A stretch of 64,000 nucleotides of DNA, taken from assembly GCF_023053635.1 (NCBI RefSeq), contig NC_086182.1, positions 6,535,001-6,599,000 of the forward strand, in the 5' to 3' direction. Positions 31,837 to 44,700 of the stretch are shown here, piece by piece. Source of the DNA: Elgaria multicarinata webbii. Lineage: Eukaryota > Chordata > Lepidosauria > Squamata > Anguidae. The translations under genes were made by a program, and so were the position numbers. Positions within the stretch are counted from its first letter, which is position 1. The number at the start of each line of letters is the position of its first letter. Under the pieces are notes generated by a model, which saw only the letters and a list, made by a program, of their open reading frames with translations, made no database searches and was not told the DNA's origin.

Positions 31837-32021
31837 GACACAGTCCAACACATCTGGAAGGAAACACACTGGGAAAAGCGGTTAAAAACAACAAGACCAA
31901 ATCCAGGGCACTCTCCACCACCGGAGGCATTTACACCGATTCCCAGAATTACCCGCAGCGTGGAAAAGAGAGAACACGTCATGGCACCGCAAGCTTCTCT
32001 GGGGTGTTTTTTCTTCTCCAT

Positions 32022-32027
32022 TTTATT
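32022..32027 (-). terminator. SEMA4C: Candidate polyadenylation signal AATAAA of SEMA4C
   Basis: AATAAA on the minus strand in an AU-rich context, followed by GGAGAAGAAAA, so cleavage is expected near 32000-32010. It is the last plausible signal before L3/CR1 repeat sequence begins at about 31836 and lower. Confidence 0.55.
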
Positions 32028-32405
32028 ATTAATATAAAAATATTCAGATATTTACATCAAATAAATATATTTCAGTAACAAATAAATTACACAAATTGTC
32101 GGGGGACCGAGGGGGGGTGGAACGCAAGGCATTTTACCAAGAAGCCTGTCTTATTATTTACAGCGTGTGTTTTTTTAAAAAAAAACAAGATAAAAAGAGG
32201 GAAGGAGAGCAAAGTCAGTTGGCGGCCGTAGTGTGAAGCATGCAGGGTAAGAAAAGGGTCCGGCTGCACAGACAGCTTGGCTACCAGGCAGGGCGACAGC
32301 CAGGGGGTCTCAGGGGTATCTACACCGCATGCTCCCCACCCCAAAAATGGAGGGCCAAGGAAGCTCAGTTTAGTCACAGCAGTCAGTAATTTTCTTAAAG
32401 GCGCA

Positions 32406-32408
<3 letters not shown>

Positions 32409-32450
<42 letters not shown>
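32409..32450. repeat. (CT)n microsatellite
   Basis: About 20 CT units, continued after the MITE at 33283-33298, so the transposon landed inside the array. Lies in the SEMA4C 3' UTR. Confidence 0.95.
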
Positions 32451-32452
<2 letters not shown>

Positions 32453-33282
32453 CCTAATCTACACCAAGTGGGATATTGCACTATGAAAGCAGTATATACA
32501 GTAGTGGCCAAAATTGTGGACACTTCTTGAAAGGTTCATGTTTTGCAACTTTGCATGCTTATAGAAAATGTTCTGTTTCACGAAATTCAAACGTTTATAT
32601 ATCAATTGAAAGACCTGATTCACATAATACAGCAATCCTGCTTCTTTTCCTGGATGCCCAATCAACTCTTTTCTTTGGTGCCATGGCTGTATTTATGATG
32701 TGCGTACGTACACTTTAAATTTGAGAAATACTTCAAATATTCACACCATCTCCAATTGCGCTTCAGTTACAGAACAAACAGCAGAACTGACTTGCCCCAA
32801 CTTGGAACATGACGTATCGCAGCTGCGGCCATGTGGCTGGTCCCCAGAACAAGGACTGTGATTGGCCAGTAGGGTTCGCAATTCCTATCTGCTTCTTTGC
32901 TCAATCACACCTGTTTGTTTTTAGACTAAAGTACGCATAAACTTTTTTTGTACCGCAGATATTTGCATTCTGTTTTTTGCATTGAATTCAGCATTACATT
33001 CTCTTTCAATTGATATAAAAACATTTGAATTTCGTGAAACAGAACATTTTCTATAAGCACGCAAAGTTGCAAAACATGAACATTTCAAAAAGCATCCACA
33101 ATTTTGGCCACCACTGTAAAAGGCAGGAGTCACACCAAGCAGGATATAGCGGTATGGAAGCAGTATATGGCGTGTGTCAAAGGGCCCATACCGCTATAAA
33201 GCAGTAGTGTGGCTCCTGCCTTTTATATATCGCTTGCATACCACTTTCATAGTGCAATACCCTGCTTGGTGTAGATTAGGCC
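32451..33282. mobile_element. hAT-like MITE, split by a Tc1/mariner MITE
   Basis: The terminal inverted repeats read GGCCTAATCTACACCAAG at the left and its complement (CTTGGTGTAGATTAGGCC) at the right. They continue with the inverted ATTGCACTATGAAAG block. The element lies inside a CT microsatellite, so CTCTCTCT on both sides is compatible with an 8-bp hAT target duplication but cannot be placed exactly. Its own sequence is about 214 bp; the rest is the insertion at 32499-33116. A divergent relative is at 38452-38588. Confidence 0.75.
32499..33116. mobile_element. Tc1/mariner-like MITE with long terminal inverted repeats
   Basis: 618 bp flanked by TA on both sides (32497-32498 and 33117-33118), the Tc1/mariner target. 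Terminal inverted repeats of about 113 bp start CAGT(A/G)GTGGCCAAAATTGTGG and match closely, including the GAAAATGTTCTGTTTCACG block. The roughly 390-bp interior has no transposase frame, so it is non-autonomous. It interrupts the hAT-like MITE at 32451-33282, so it is the younger of the two. Confidence 0.82.
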
Positions 33283-34391
33283 TCTCTCTCTCTCTCTGTC
33301 ATATATATACACACACACACCCTCCAGAGGCAAAACTTCATTGGGCAAGGAAAAGGGGCACCCTCAGGCAGAAGGTCAGGGACGGAGGGCACAAACTGAC
33401 CTGACAACTTACTCAGGAGATCTCCTGGACATGCCCGAGTGAAATGGCAGGACAAGGCCTTTGGCAAGTGAACAGGGGGAATGCAATTTACCCCCATTCT
33501 TGCTGGGCTCACTCCCTGGAAGCCTCACCTTCCGGCCCGGCCCTTTACAAACAGAGCTCTTCTCCAGGGTGAGGCTCTCTCTGGAGCTCACGAACGCTCC
33601 TCTACCGCGAGAGAGCACACCAAGGAGAAGCGGGCCTCCTTTTATTTCCAAGAGGCCCTCTCTCACACGCCTCCTTGGGTGCCTTTCCCAACACATCTCC
33701 TCAGGACTCCTGCCCTTAAAAGGAAGGCCCAGCCCCACTTCGCCATGTTGCCTCAGGACCCAGAGGGGAGGATTTATAGGCCACCCCCCTAGTCATCATC
33801 ATTTCCTTCGGGGGCGGGGGGAGGGAAGCAGGTTCTCAACTAAACCTGGCCCAACTATTGCATATGGCCGGTAGTTACTGGTCAGGTATGGGACAGAGAA
33901 GGGAGAGATCGAACAGTACGAAGCCCAATGGCAGCGTTGCCCTGGGAACCAGGTTCGGGCTCGCCTGTCCCGACGACCCTTCAAGCATTGTCTTTACTCA
34001 TGGGGCCGTTTCGACAAGAAGTAGGCCTGGATTTGGCCCCACTAGTCCGTCTGTCAATGATTAAGTCCCCAGTGAAGCCCATGGACTCTCCATCCAAGGC
34101 AAAGGGAGAGTGAAAACACCTCCCACGGAGTCCGGGCGATATCCCGCAAGGAAGCACGGCTTAAAACACTGAACGTCTGAGCAGCACGGCAAGAGAATGT
34201 CTTGGCAGTGTATAAAAATTGGGGAGGTTGTTAGAAAAAAAAAAAAAGTGTCCGAAGGAAGTCCTTAAATAGGATTAAAAAAACAGGGACGTCGTCGTCG
34301 TCGTCATCGTAGTAGTCCTGGCTAGGGGCAGTGATCCTGGCCTTGTTTATGAGGTAGTTGAGAAAGATGCAGGGCGCGTCCACGCCGCGGC

Positions 34392-35233
34392 TCATACGGA
34401 CGACTCCTCAGGGTTCGAGTCAGGCAGTGCTTGCCGCTGTTTGAGCTTCCGGCGCAGCTCCTCGGCCAGGTCGCTGTAGTCCGGCCGCTCCTCAGCGCCC
34501 AGGTTGAGGCGGATGTAGCCGTTGGAGGAGGAGCCCCGGATGTTGCCCAGGTTGATGCGATTGGGCGAGTGAAGGGGCGGGGACTGCAGCGGCTGGCCGG
34601 GGATGCCGTTGGCGGTGGGCGAGGGGGTGGTGCCCCCGTTCTGGCACACGGCGTGGCCCGGGACGATCTTGAGGGAGCCATCCGAGTAGTAGTAGCTGGC
34701 CGGGTCCCAGAGTTTCTCGTCAGAGTCCGAGGTGGCGCTGGGGATGAACGTGGGGCTCTTGGCCTCCTTGGGGGGCTCAATGGGGTAGACCAAGGTGCTC
34801 TCGATGGCCTTGGAGCCCTTCTCAAGCGCTTCCCTCAGCCGGCGCCGCAAGGAGAACACCACCAGCAGGAGCACCAGGCACATGGCCGACAGGGCGATCA
34901 CCACCATCCACACCAGGCCCAGGTTCTCCAGGGGAGCCCGGGTTTCCAGCGACATGGCCGGGCCAGACACCACGGAGACCACGTAGCTCTCCGCCGTCAG
35001 TTCATTGAGCTCCTCCAGCTGGGCACACCTGTACCTCCCACCGTGCCTCAGACTGACGCCCAAGATGATCAGTGCCTGCAGGTGGGAGTCGTACAGGACC
35101 GAGGTCTGTTCTTCGGGCAAATCCTTGCCGTTGAAGGTCCAGAGGGCCCTGGCGAGGTTGGAGGTGAGGCGGCAAGGCAGCACCAGGTCCGTGCCGGCCA
35201 CCACGGTGATATTCTTGGCAATTACTCTGGTTC
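34392..35233 (-). CDS. SEMA4C: SEMA4C terminal exon: Ig, membrane helix, cytoplasmic tail
   Basis: 842 coding bp. It encodes [15 protein letters not shown], an Ig-like domain (cysteines at residues 543 and 592 of the partial protein, WTF tryptophan between them), the stalk [11 protein letters not shown], a hydrophobic helix ending [13 protein letters not shown] with a basic stop-transfer sequence, and a tail of about 150 residues. The tail includes [19 protein letters not shown] and NGYIRLNLG and ends [11 protein letters not shown]. The final ESSV is a class I PDZ ligand; mammalian SEMA4C is reported to bind PSD-95 through this end. The acceptor is TTCCTAG at 35235-35234. Upstream in-frame residues, including a hydrophobic run, are intronic. 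Confidence 0.97.
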
Positions 35234-35678
35234 CTAGGAAGAGGAAGGAAAGGATAAGCAAAAGAGCAGCAGGCAGTTTACAAAACCCAGAATGTTCTTG
35301 CTTTCGAGGGCTTTTCATCGCAAGGCATTTATCGTGCATTCATCACACCCTAGTCACTGTTCTTTATGGGTTACCTGGAACATGTTGTGACCCTCCCGTT
35401 TCACCTCTGTGTCCACTCAGCACCTTCAGTGGGTTTTTTTAGAGCAGGGAAAAACGCAGCATTTCATTGTGAACGCGAAAGAAAGCTGCCTTTTCCACTT
35501 GTGCATTTGTACTATTCTACTGCATCACAGCGCCACCTAGAGATTATGTAGCTGAAAAGCAGGAGAGGAAGCGCTCGTCTTGTCATGCTCGTATTTTAAT
35601 TCTGCGACAAAACTCAAAATAGATACAGCGGACAGACGACCGATTAACAGCCTCGTCTAGAAAAGCTGCAAGCAACCT

Positions 35679-35734
<56 letters not shown>

Positions 35735-38700
35735 TCCTGCAAGTAGAAATTATGCAACCAAATGAAGTCCAGGGTTCTACATCATGCAGAGAGTGCACAC
35801 GAGTTGTACAGGCTACCCACTTCAGAAACAGAAGGTGATGGGGATGTTGGGTGGGGGACGCAGAGGAAGCACCCTCATCCGCGGTCTGCCCCCTCACATG
35901 TTCATTAAACACAGAACCAGGATGTTTAAACAGAGCTTCCATCACATCTGTACCCCGCCTTCCCCCCACCCCAAAGAACTTCAAGAGCAGGACACATAGG
36001 TTTATCTTATTTTATCCCCACAACAGCTCGTCTGTGTAGATTTTAACAATGACCGAATACTACAAGACGGAGGGAAAAAAGGATTACACCAAAGGAATTG
36101 TACAAGGTTCAGTACAGTTAAAAGGCATATAAATGCAAGAAGTTTCAGTGTGACAAACTGGATTATAAACCATAAAAAGTGTATCCTGGCCTATTTAAAT
36201 GTATACCACACTGTAATACTACTACTAAAGAATGCCTTCTTTTTATGGTCACTGCTTTGCATACTGACATTACACTCATTTAAAGAAAAAAGTCTTCTAC
36301 AATCGGATTATTCTCATCCACCGCCGAGCTAGAAGATTCCACTGTCAACTTGCCCACTAGATCTCTGACCAAACATTATGTGCCAACAGCTGTTCAAACC
36401 TTCACCAGACTGGATTGGATTGGCTGTTCAGGGGTTTAAGACTTTTGTGTGCAATTCTATGCATGTTTAGACAGAAAGAAGTCCTAGAACTCCCAGTGTT
36501 CCTGGCTGGGGAACGTTGGGAGTCCTAGGACTTTTTTCTCTCTAAACATGCATAGCGTTGCACCCAAAGAGACCACTGTAGAAATTCTCATGAAAAGACA
36601 ATCTCCTGTCTAGCTCTCTTCTGAGACCTACTCTGAAATCTCCAAGCACAATCGCTGAGCCAACATGATCAGGGGGTCTGGAAACAAAGCCCTATGAGGA
36701 GAGACTGAAAGAGATGGGTGTGTTTAGCCTGGAGAAGAGAAGACTGAAGGGAGACAGGATAGCACTCTTCAAATACTTCAAAGGTTGTCACACAGAGGAG
36801 GGCCAGGATCTCTTCTCGATCATCCCAGAGTGCAGGACGTGGAATAATGGGCTCAAGTTATAGGAAGCCAGATTCTGGCTGGACAGCAGGAAAAACGTCC
36901 TGATTGTTAGAGCAGTACAACAATGGGACCAATGACCTAGGGAGGTGGTGGGCTCTCCCACACTAGAGGCGTTCAAGAGGCAGCTGGACAGCCCTCTGTC
37001 AGGGATGCTTTAAGGTGCATTCCTGCATTGAGCAGGGGGTTGGACTTGATGGCCTTACAGGCCCCTTCCAACTCTGCTGTTCTATGATTCTATGATCTCA
37101 AACACATTGTTGCCCTGGTCATTTCGTCTTCTCATTGCAGGGCCTCAACATCAGAAAAAAAATATCACAGGTCTCACAAAACGCACACACATAATCCAGG
37201 AGAAGTGAAAGACTGAGTAGCCAAAGACTGAGTAGCCAAAGGGAAAGACTGAGTAGCCAAAGGAGGACTGACCTGGCCTAGAAGCACGCAAGGGGTTGCA
37301 CATCGCCGGCTCCACTCCCAAATCCTGGAGCAGCAACGAGGTCCTGCAAGAAAGAAGAGTCCGTCCGTCACAAGGGCTTTGCCACATAAGGAATGAATTA
37401 ATGGGTGAGAAGATAAAATGTCAGGCAAGAAAACGGATTTGCGCACATTCTACATGCTCTCCCTATGCAGGCACTGAATTTGGCACTCAGAGATAGCACT
37501 TTGTTTTTTTTTTTTTAAAAAAATAACTTTCTAGACCTTAAAAAGTTTTTATTATTATTTATTAAAAGGGTTACAAAAGAGGATTTTTTTTAAAAAAAGA
37601 TGAATACAAACAACCCCCAAACAATTATGATCAATCCATTGGTTATGTAAATATGTATAGCAGAAACAGATAAGAAGAAAGGTTGATTCATACAACTTCT
37701 AGGGGAAGGTAGCTAAACAACTACAACAAAAAAGAATCATCTATAAATGTAACTAAATATACAATTGAGCTAACTTATAAATGTGCTTAAAAAGTGATTG
37801 CACAAAAAAGTGATGGCAAAAAAGACGTGATGGCAAACTGATGGAAGACATTCATCAAAGGCTTTGAAACCATGGAGCAGTTGAACAGGACCCCTGGGAG
37901 CTGCAGCCTCAGCGCCCTACACGTTCATGCCTGCACGCCACGATGCCAACCGCTCTACACAGTTCCCTTCGTCTCCTCCAAGCCCACCCCGTTGCCCCGG
38001 CCCCGGTTCAACCGACGCATCTCTTACCCATCGTAAGCATCAATGCGGACACAGCGACTCCCGTTCCAGGTCCAAGCACAGTAAGGGTCCTTAGCGAGGA
38101 GGCAGTCGGAGCAGGAGTGGTACTTGCTGCAGTCAGCTACAGGGAGCTGAATCACTTGGGAGTTGGAGCCAACGAACAGCACCCTCTAGACACGGAAGGG
38201 AAGGGCTTCAATAGGTGTCTGGAGTCACACCACTTCGCCCCTGCCCCAGGCACACACATCTCCTGCCAAGTGTGGAACCAATGGATCTAAGCTATCCATG
38301 GCTACTAGCCCTGGCAGCTATGTGCTACCTCCAGTATCCGAGGCAGTAAGCCCATGTGCTGGGGAACATGGATGGGAGGGTGCTGTTGCACCATGTCCCG
38401 CTTTGTGGTTCCCTGGTCCACAGCAGGTTGGCCACTGTGTGAACAGAGTGCAGTGGGCCGGATCAACACCAAGCAGGATAAACCACTTTGAAAACATTTT
38501 GAAAACTGTATCTGGAGTGTGTCCTGGGCCCCGACAGTTGTCAAAACTGTTATAAACCGTTTTAAAGCAGTAGTGTAGATCCTGCCCAGGACTAGATGGA
38601 CCCTTGTTCTGATCCAGCAGGGCTCTTCTGATGTTCTTAAGCTTCTATTTGTTCGTTAAATATCCAGGTTTCTAGGCCTGATGATTACAAGGAAAACCTT

Positions 38701-41700
38701 GGATGTAGGTAGGCAGTTTCTGATGCAATCTTAGAAGCCGAACGGGCGCAGGGGCCTCCACAGCTGTGTCTTGCTCCGTATGGGCCCGCCTCCCCTCAGC
38801 ACAATCCCACCTGACTCCTGTTTGCAGACCATTCCCATCCCATCAGCTCCTTTCCCCAAAAGGCTCCATCACAAATTCTTCGAGGTCTGAATCTTGAAAG
38901 CAGAATTAGCTGAAGCAAGCCAGTCATCTTAACTTGCATAATTTATTCTCAGCTATGTGTGCGTGTGTATACGTGTGTGTATCTAACACACCCACCCCTA
39001 GCATTGCCCATTGGTTGATGCTATCAGGGGTGAGCCCTCTCCTTCCAGTAGGGATTTGGGAAGGAAAGATCTCAGAACTGGTGCGGGTGACTTCGTGAAA
39101 TTTTAATCTTGGGACTTGTGGCCCTCCAAATGTTGTTGGACTGCAGTTCCCATCATCCATCATCTAGAGCCATGTATAAGGTTTTGTGTTACCATCCTAT
39201 AAAGCCCTAAACGACTTGGGACCAGGACACCTGGCAGACCGCCTTCCCTTATATACACCCAGACGACATTTAAGATCCTCAAGAGGACGGAATGTCGCCA
39301 TGAAAACCCTCGACGGGCAGGGCCTTCTCTGTAGCGCCACCTGCCCTCTGGAAAACCCTCCTTCGTACAGTTTGGGAGGCGAAAAATGTAGCATCCTTTA
39401 AATACCTCCCGATCATGCATCTTTTCACACAGGCTTTCCCTGGGCTGTAACTGCCGCTGGGCTTATTTTGGTTTTATGTGCTACTATTAAAGCTTGATAC
39501 GTTTTTGATCTGTTGTATGTTATGTTTTTTTAATTGCGAACTACCAAGAGAGCCTCAGCTACTGGGCAATATAAAAATGTAATAAATAAATAAATATTGG
39601 TTTACTCTGGCTAGGGCTGATGGCAGCTGCAGTCCGACAACATCTGGAGAGCGACCTGTTCCCAACCATGGTCATGTAGGGACCTTCCTTACCTTCTGCA
39701 GGGATAACACCAGGCTCTTGACCGCCTGGGCGCGCTCAAAGATCTGCTGCTCTTCAATGAGATGGACGCCCGAGGGCAGCACCACTGCCTTGTGCAGCCA
39801 CCCGTTATCTGCAGAAGATCCAAAACGGGGCATGTGGTCACAAGGAAGAGCCGGGCAGACAGGAGTCCAGGGGTCCCAGGAGCCACTTTCCCCCAACCAA
39901 TCAACCAACCTGGTACCAACCCCAGTTGTGACGCAGCTCCCGTACCCCAGTGTTCCTCCTTCTGTGAGCCATCTGAGCATCTCAGCTGCAGTTACGTTGC
40001 AGCTGACCCTCTGAGCAATGGGGCAGACTCGGCATTTTAGACCCCCAAATCCAGGAGTTAGGGTTTGGCACTCCACCCGCCCCCACTGAGAGAGCTGCTG
40101 CATCTGGATGGATGAACTGGTCATAGAACAAGCCTGAGAGGTAGGCAGCCAGCTTCTTTCGAGGTGTTTTGGACAACAAGTCCTAGAATCTCCAACCACG
40201 GGGCATGCTGGCTGGGGATGATGGGTGTTGTAATCCAACACAACTGGAGGGTGTCAGGTTGGAGCCATCGATAGACCTCTCCTCCTGTTATCTTCCAGTT
40301 AGACAACCTTGAAACTTGCTTAGTGCCTCCCGAGTGCCCCTTGTAGCCCAACACATCTGGAGGGCACCGGGCTGGGGAAGGATGGTCTACTCTGACAGGT
40401 AATGGGCCGGTTCACACAATCGCAGGGATGGTTAATAAGGTACGGTGGCTCGTTAACCACGCCCGTTGCATGCCGCCTGGACTTGCGTAATTACCCTATC
40501 CAGCATGGATTCCCGTACTGTCCGAACCTGGCAAGGTCGCCTTGTTGCGGTGGGTAACAGGCCACCCAGAACCCACAGGCTGTTGTAGAGTGTGGGGTTG
40601 TGGCATTATGAACCACCCTGCAATTGTCTGAACCAGGCCTCAGATTCTCCTCTCCCAGGCCTCCAGCAGCGTGGGGCTCCCTGGCACCTTTTGCTACCTT
40701 CAGTTCAAGAGGCCAGGAATTAAATTGCATGGACAGCGTGTGCCCTGGTGACTGACTGCCATGCCTTACTGTCCCGCACCTGTCCCAATGTACAGCACTT
40801 TGTAGGGCCGGCCATCCAAGCCGTGAACTCGCTCCACCACCAGCTGGGTGAAGTTGGCATCTTTCTTGACCAGCAGGGGCCGGTTGCCTTGGGGCTGCAC
40901 CACCTTATCCATCAGCGGGTGCTTCTTTGCAAAGTTGAGGGTGTTGTCTGGCAGCTCTAGAGAACTGCTGAAACTGTTGTGCCGGTGCCAATCTGTGATA
41001 CACTGGGAGCAAAGGAGCATGCAAGACTTTGGTCAGAGCACTCGCTGACATCATCATCATTATTAACATTTCTATTAGGGCTGTGCACCGCCTCGGATCC
41101 GAACCCCGAATCCGAAGCGGATCGGGGCGGTTCAGAACCATCCGAACTGAATCCGAGGCGGTTCGGGCAAAGGCCGAGGCGGCCCGAAGCCGAAGCCAAT
41201 TGGCTCCCATAATTCCCAGCCAGCAATGGCCATGCTGGCTGAGAATTATGGGTGATGCAGTCCAACACATTTGGAGGTCACCAGGTTGGGGAACGCTGGC
41301 CTATGCAATGGGGCATGATATATATGTTTCAAAAAGGTGTAGAATGGGGAAAATATGGCTATAGTAAAGCAATCCTATGATCCCTCTATTTGGCACTAGT
41401 TAGGCCTCATCTTGTGTACTGAGTCCAGGTCTGGGCACCACACTTCCAGAAGGATGCAGACAAGCTGGAGCATGTTCAGAGGAGGGCAGCAAGGATGATC
41501 AGGGCCTGGAAACAAAGCTCTATGAAGAGAGACTGAAAGAACTGGGCATGTTTAGCCTGGAGAAGAGGAGACTGAGAGGAGACATGATAGCACTCCTCAA
41601 ATACTTGAAAGGTTGTCACAGAAAGGGGGGCAAGGATCTCTTCTCAATCATCCCAGAGTGCAGGACAGGGAGGTCATGGGCTCTCCCACACTAGAGGCCT

Positions 41701-44700
41701 TCAAGAGGCAGCTGGACAACCATCTGTTGGGTATGCTTTGAGATGGATTCCTGCACTGAGCAGAGGGTTGGACTTGATGGTCTTACAGGCCCCTTCCAAC
41801 TCTACTATTCTATAGTTGTATGAAGAGGATAAGGCTGTGTGGTATATTGGAATGGGAGGAAAGGCGTTTGGCAGAGGCACAGTGCTTCCCATGGCATCTG
41901 TTGGTCATTGGGGGAACATAATGCATCCCAGAGTGCAGGACACGGAATAATGGGTTCAAGTTACAGGAAAGCCAGATCCCGGCTGGACATGAGGAAAAAC
42001 TCCCTGACTCTTAGAGCAATACAACGACGGAACCAATGACCTAGGGAGGTTGTGGGCTCTCCCACACTAGAGGCCTTCAAAAGGCAGCTGGACAGCCATC
42101 TGTCAGGGATGCTTTAAGATGGATTCCTGCACTGAGCAGGGGGTTGGACTAGATGGCCTTGTCAGCCCCTTCCAACTCTGCTATTCTATGATTATGTTGA
42201 TCTGTATTTAGCAGCAGCAGGAGAGAAGGGAGCAAAAGCAACATCTCTCCTCCCTCACACCAGGAGGCGGCGGCATTTGGGCCTTTCAGGGTGGGGTGGG
42301 GGATACTTACAGCTCCAGGACGGGGGACGGGCTCTTGGTCCGAGTACCGAACCCATTTCTGGGCAATCTCGCTGTACTCTTTGAAGGGACCTTCAAACAC
42401 TTTCTGCACATCCAAAATCTGGTATTGGCAGATGGCAGAAACATCCACATCCCCCCTGCAGGAGGAAGAAACAAACAGAGGGGTGAAATTAAGAGCTGGA
42501 GACGAGCAAGACCGGGAGGATTTTCTTGCTGTTAGGTCGGAGTGGCCTGAAGGAACAGAGGAAGCTGCCTTATACCGAATCAGGACAATGGGCCATCTGG
42601 TCCAATACTGTCAACACTGACTGGCAGCATCTCTCCAGGGTTTCAGGCAGGGCTCTTTCTCCGCCCTACCTGGAGATGCCGGGGGTCGAACCTGTGACGT
42701 TCTGCATGCAAAGCAAGGACTGTACCATGGAGCTACAGCCGCACCCTTACCAAGGATTTCAGGTCTCCACTCTTGGCTCTCATCCCCGCCCCCCACAGCC
42801 TGCCCTCCGCCCTCCAGCCTTTCTTGTGCTCTCAGGCCCTGCCGGCTTTACGTTCTGCGGTAATGAATTAAAAGCAAACCGCTGGCAGGAAGAAGAGGCT
42901 TTCCCACCTCCCTTCCGCTTGCCGCAGGAAGAAAGGGCGTCCCACTAAGAGGGCATCCAATTTCCAAGCCCAAAATAGAGGTGCACAAAATGATGTTTGA
43001 CGTGGACAGGGAGACAGTTTCCCCCCCTCTCCCATAATACTAGAAACCAGTGGGGTCCTCCCATGAAGCTGATTGGTGGGAGATTCAGGACAGATAAAAG
43101 GAAGGACTTCTTCACACAGCGCAAAGTTAAACTGTGGAACTCACTGTCACAAGATGTAGTGATGGCCACCAATTCGGATGGCTTCAAAAAGGGGTTAGAT
43201 AAATTCCTGGAGGAGAAGGCTGTCCATGGCTCAGAGGCAGTAAGCCTGTGTGCACCAGTTGCCGGGGAACATGGGTGGGAGGGTGCTGTTGCACCATGTC
43301 CTGCTTTGTGGATTTCCTGCCGACAGCTGGTTGGCCACTGTGTGAACAGAGTGCTGGACTAGATGGACCCTGGGTCTGATCCAGCAAGGCATTTATTATG
43401 TTCTTATGTTCCAATTCCCAACCTGCGTGAAGTCATGCAATTTTGCACACATTTCTATCATTCTGAATCATTTATTTTGCACAATCTGTTCCTGTTTTGG
43501 ATAAGTTTAGACAGGTTATGCCAGCACCATGATGTGGTGGTGGTGGTGATGGGTGGGTGGGGGTGGGAACGGAGAATAGGAGTTATACAGGACAGTGCAC
43601 TCCCAGCCACTGGAAATCCTGTTCAAACAGCTCTCTGGTGTCTAAGATTTCAGCACCACCTGTTATCGAGGATACCTTTGCAACCTTAAGGGCTAGAAAC
43701 TTGGTTTTTTTTTTTTAAAAAAAAAAAGAAGTTAAAGGGGAGATTCTCAAGGAGCTGAATCCTGTGCCCCCTCCCACATCTTGGGCTGTTTTTGCATCCT
43801 TGCTGAGTACCATTTAACCCCGCGACACACCCAGCTAGCCCTTGTACAGCAGAGGACTGTCTCTCTCAATCTCTCTCTCTCTCACTCACTCACACACACA
43901 CAGACCCTTGGCCTTACCAGCGTGCTTGGAAGACGCCGAAAAAGCTGGTCTCGCGCCAGTGGTCCCCACTCAGAGTGAAGGCCCCCTGGATCCGGTTGAA
44001 ATGCAGCTGCTGCTCCGGAATGGAGCACAGCAACCGCGCCTTAAGGAACGTCGTCCAGCGCTTCTGCAAAGTACGAGCGCCACCCATGTCCCCCTGCACA
44101 GAAAGAACGAAAAACATTTAGGAAGTGGAGCGTCTTGGTCCTACATACCTACTACTTCCTTCTAGGCTGCTGTTGTTATATATAACAGCATCAGGACACT
44201 TTAAAGGGTAATATTAAAGAGAGAGAAAATTAAGTCCCTGCCCCAAGGAGTTTACAAGCGAGGTTTCAACAGAGAGCAACACATCATACCTCTATTTGGG
44301 CGTTAAAAATCCGGCGTACCTCTATCTGTGAGTGGGGCCGACCTGCTATGGAGCCATCCATGGAACCAATGTCATGCACGTGACTCCCATAAAGCTGGCC
44401 GCCCCATCTGGAGGAAACGGGCCTACAGCTGTACACATGGAAGCTGGGGGAGGGACGGGCGACACACATCATATGCACAACATTGGGATGGGGTTACACA
44501 ACACAACCCCTCTGGCATTTTCAGGCAAGCCGGATTTTAAATACCCAAACAGAGCAAATGTGACTCCCTCTGTTGAAACTTAATTTGTAAGTTCCTTGGG
44601 GCAGGGATTTAACTCTCTCTCTCTCTCTCTCTCTGCTCCCTTACATTCAGTTGCCAGGGAGTCACCCATCCAGACAGCTGAAGTCTAGTAAACGGCGGCA

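Larger units (their letters stand above)
32003..34391 (-). other. SEMA4C: SEMA4C 3' UTR with probable poly(A) signal
   Basis: After the stop codon there is no further open frame on the minus strand. The likely end is the AATAAA hexamer at 32022-32027 (read on minus). It is preceded by an AU-rich stretch with repeated TATTTATTTG and AATATTTTTATATT motifs (32028-32100) of the kind that destabilises mRNAs. This gives a UTR of about 2.4 kb, of which 832 bp (32451-33282) is inserted transposon DNA and about 40 bp is a CT microsatellite. A short GTC-repeat tract lies at 34292-34306. The UTR end is inferred; no transcript evidence is available. Confidence 0.62.

Noticed and set aside
1-32000. ANKRD39/ANKRD23-type neighbour expected from mammalian gene order
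   Set aside because: No ankyrin-repeat frame was seen in any reading; the neighbour is presumably outside the window or rearranged.
34431-35237. 268-codon plus-strand frame opposite the terminal SEMA4C exon
   Set aside because: Antisense shadow of a GC-rich coding exon; no recognisable domain.
35234-35339. Hydrophobic leader ([11 protein letters not shown]) in frame with the terminal SEMA4C exon, suggesting a separate secreted Ig protein
   Set aside because: It lies beyond the acceptor TTCCTAG, and the split codon with exon 37273-37343 restores the frame exactly. The leader is intronic pyrimidine-rich sequence.
42655-42735. tRNA-Ala gene on the minus strand
   Set aside because: The anticodon loop and boxes are recognisable but stem pairing is lost and the sequence continues into SINE body, so it is a tRNA-derived SINE.
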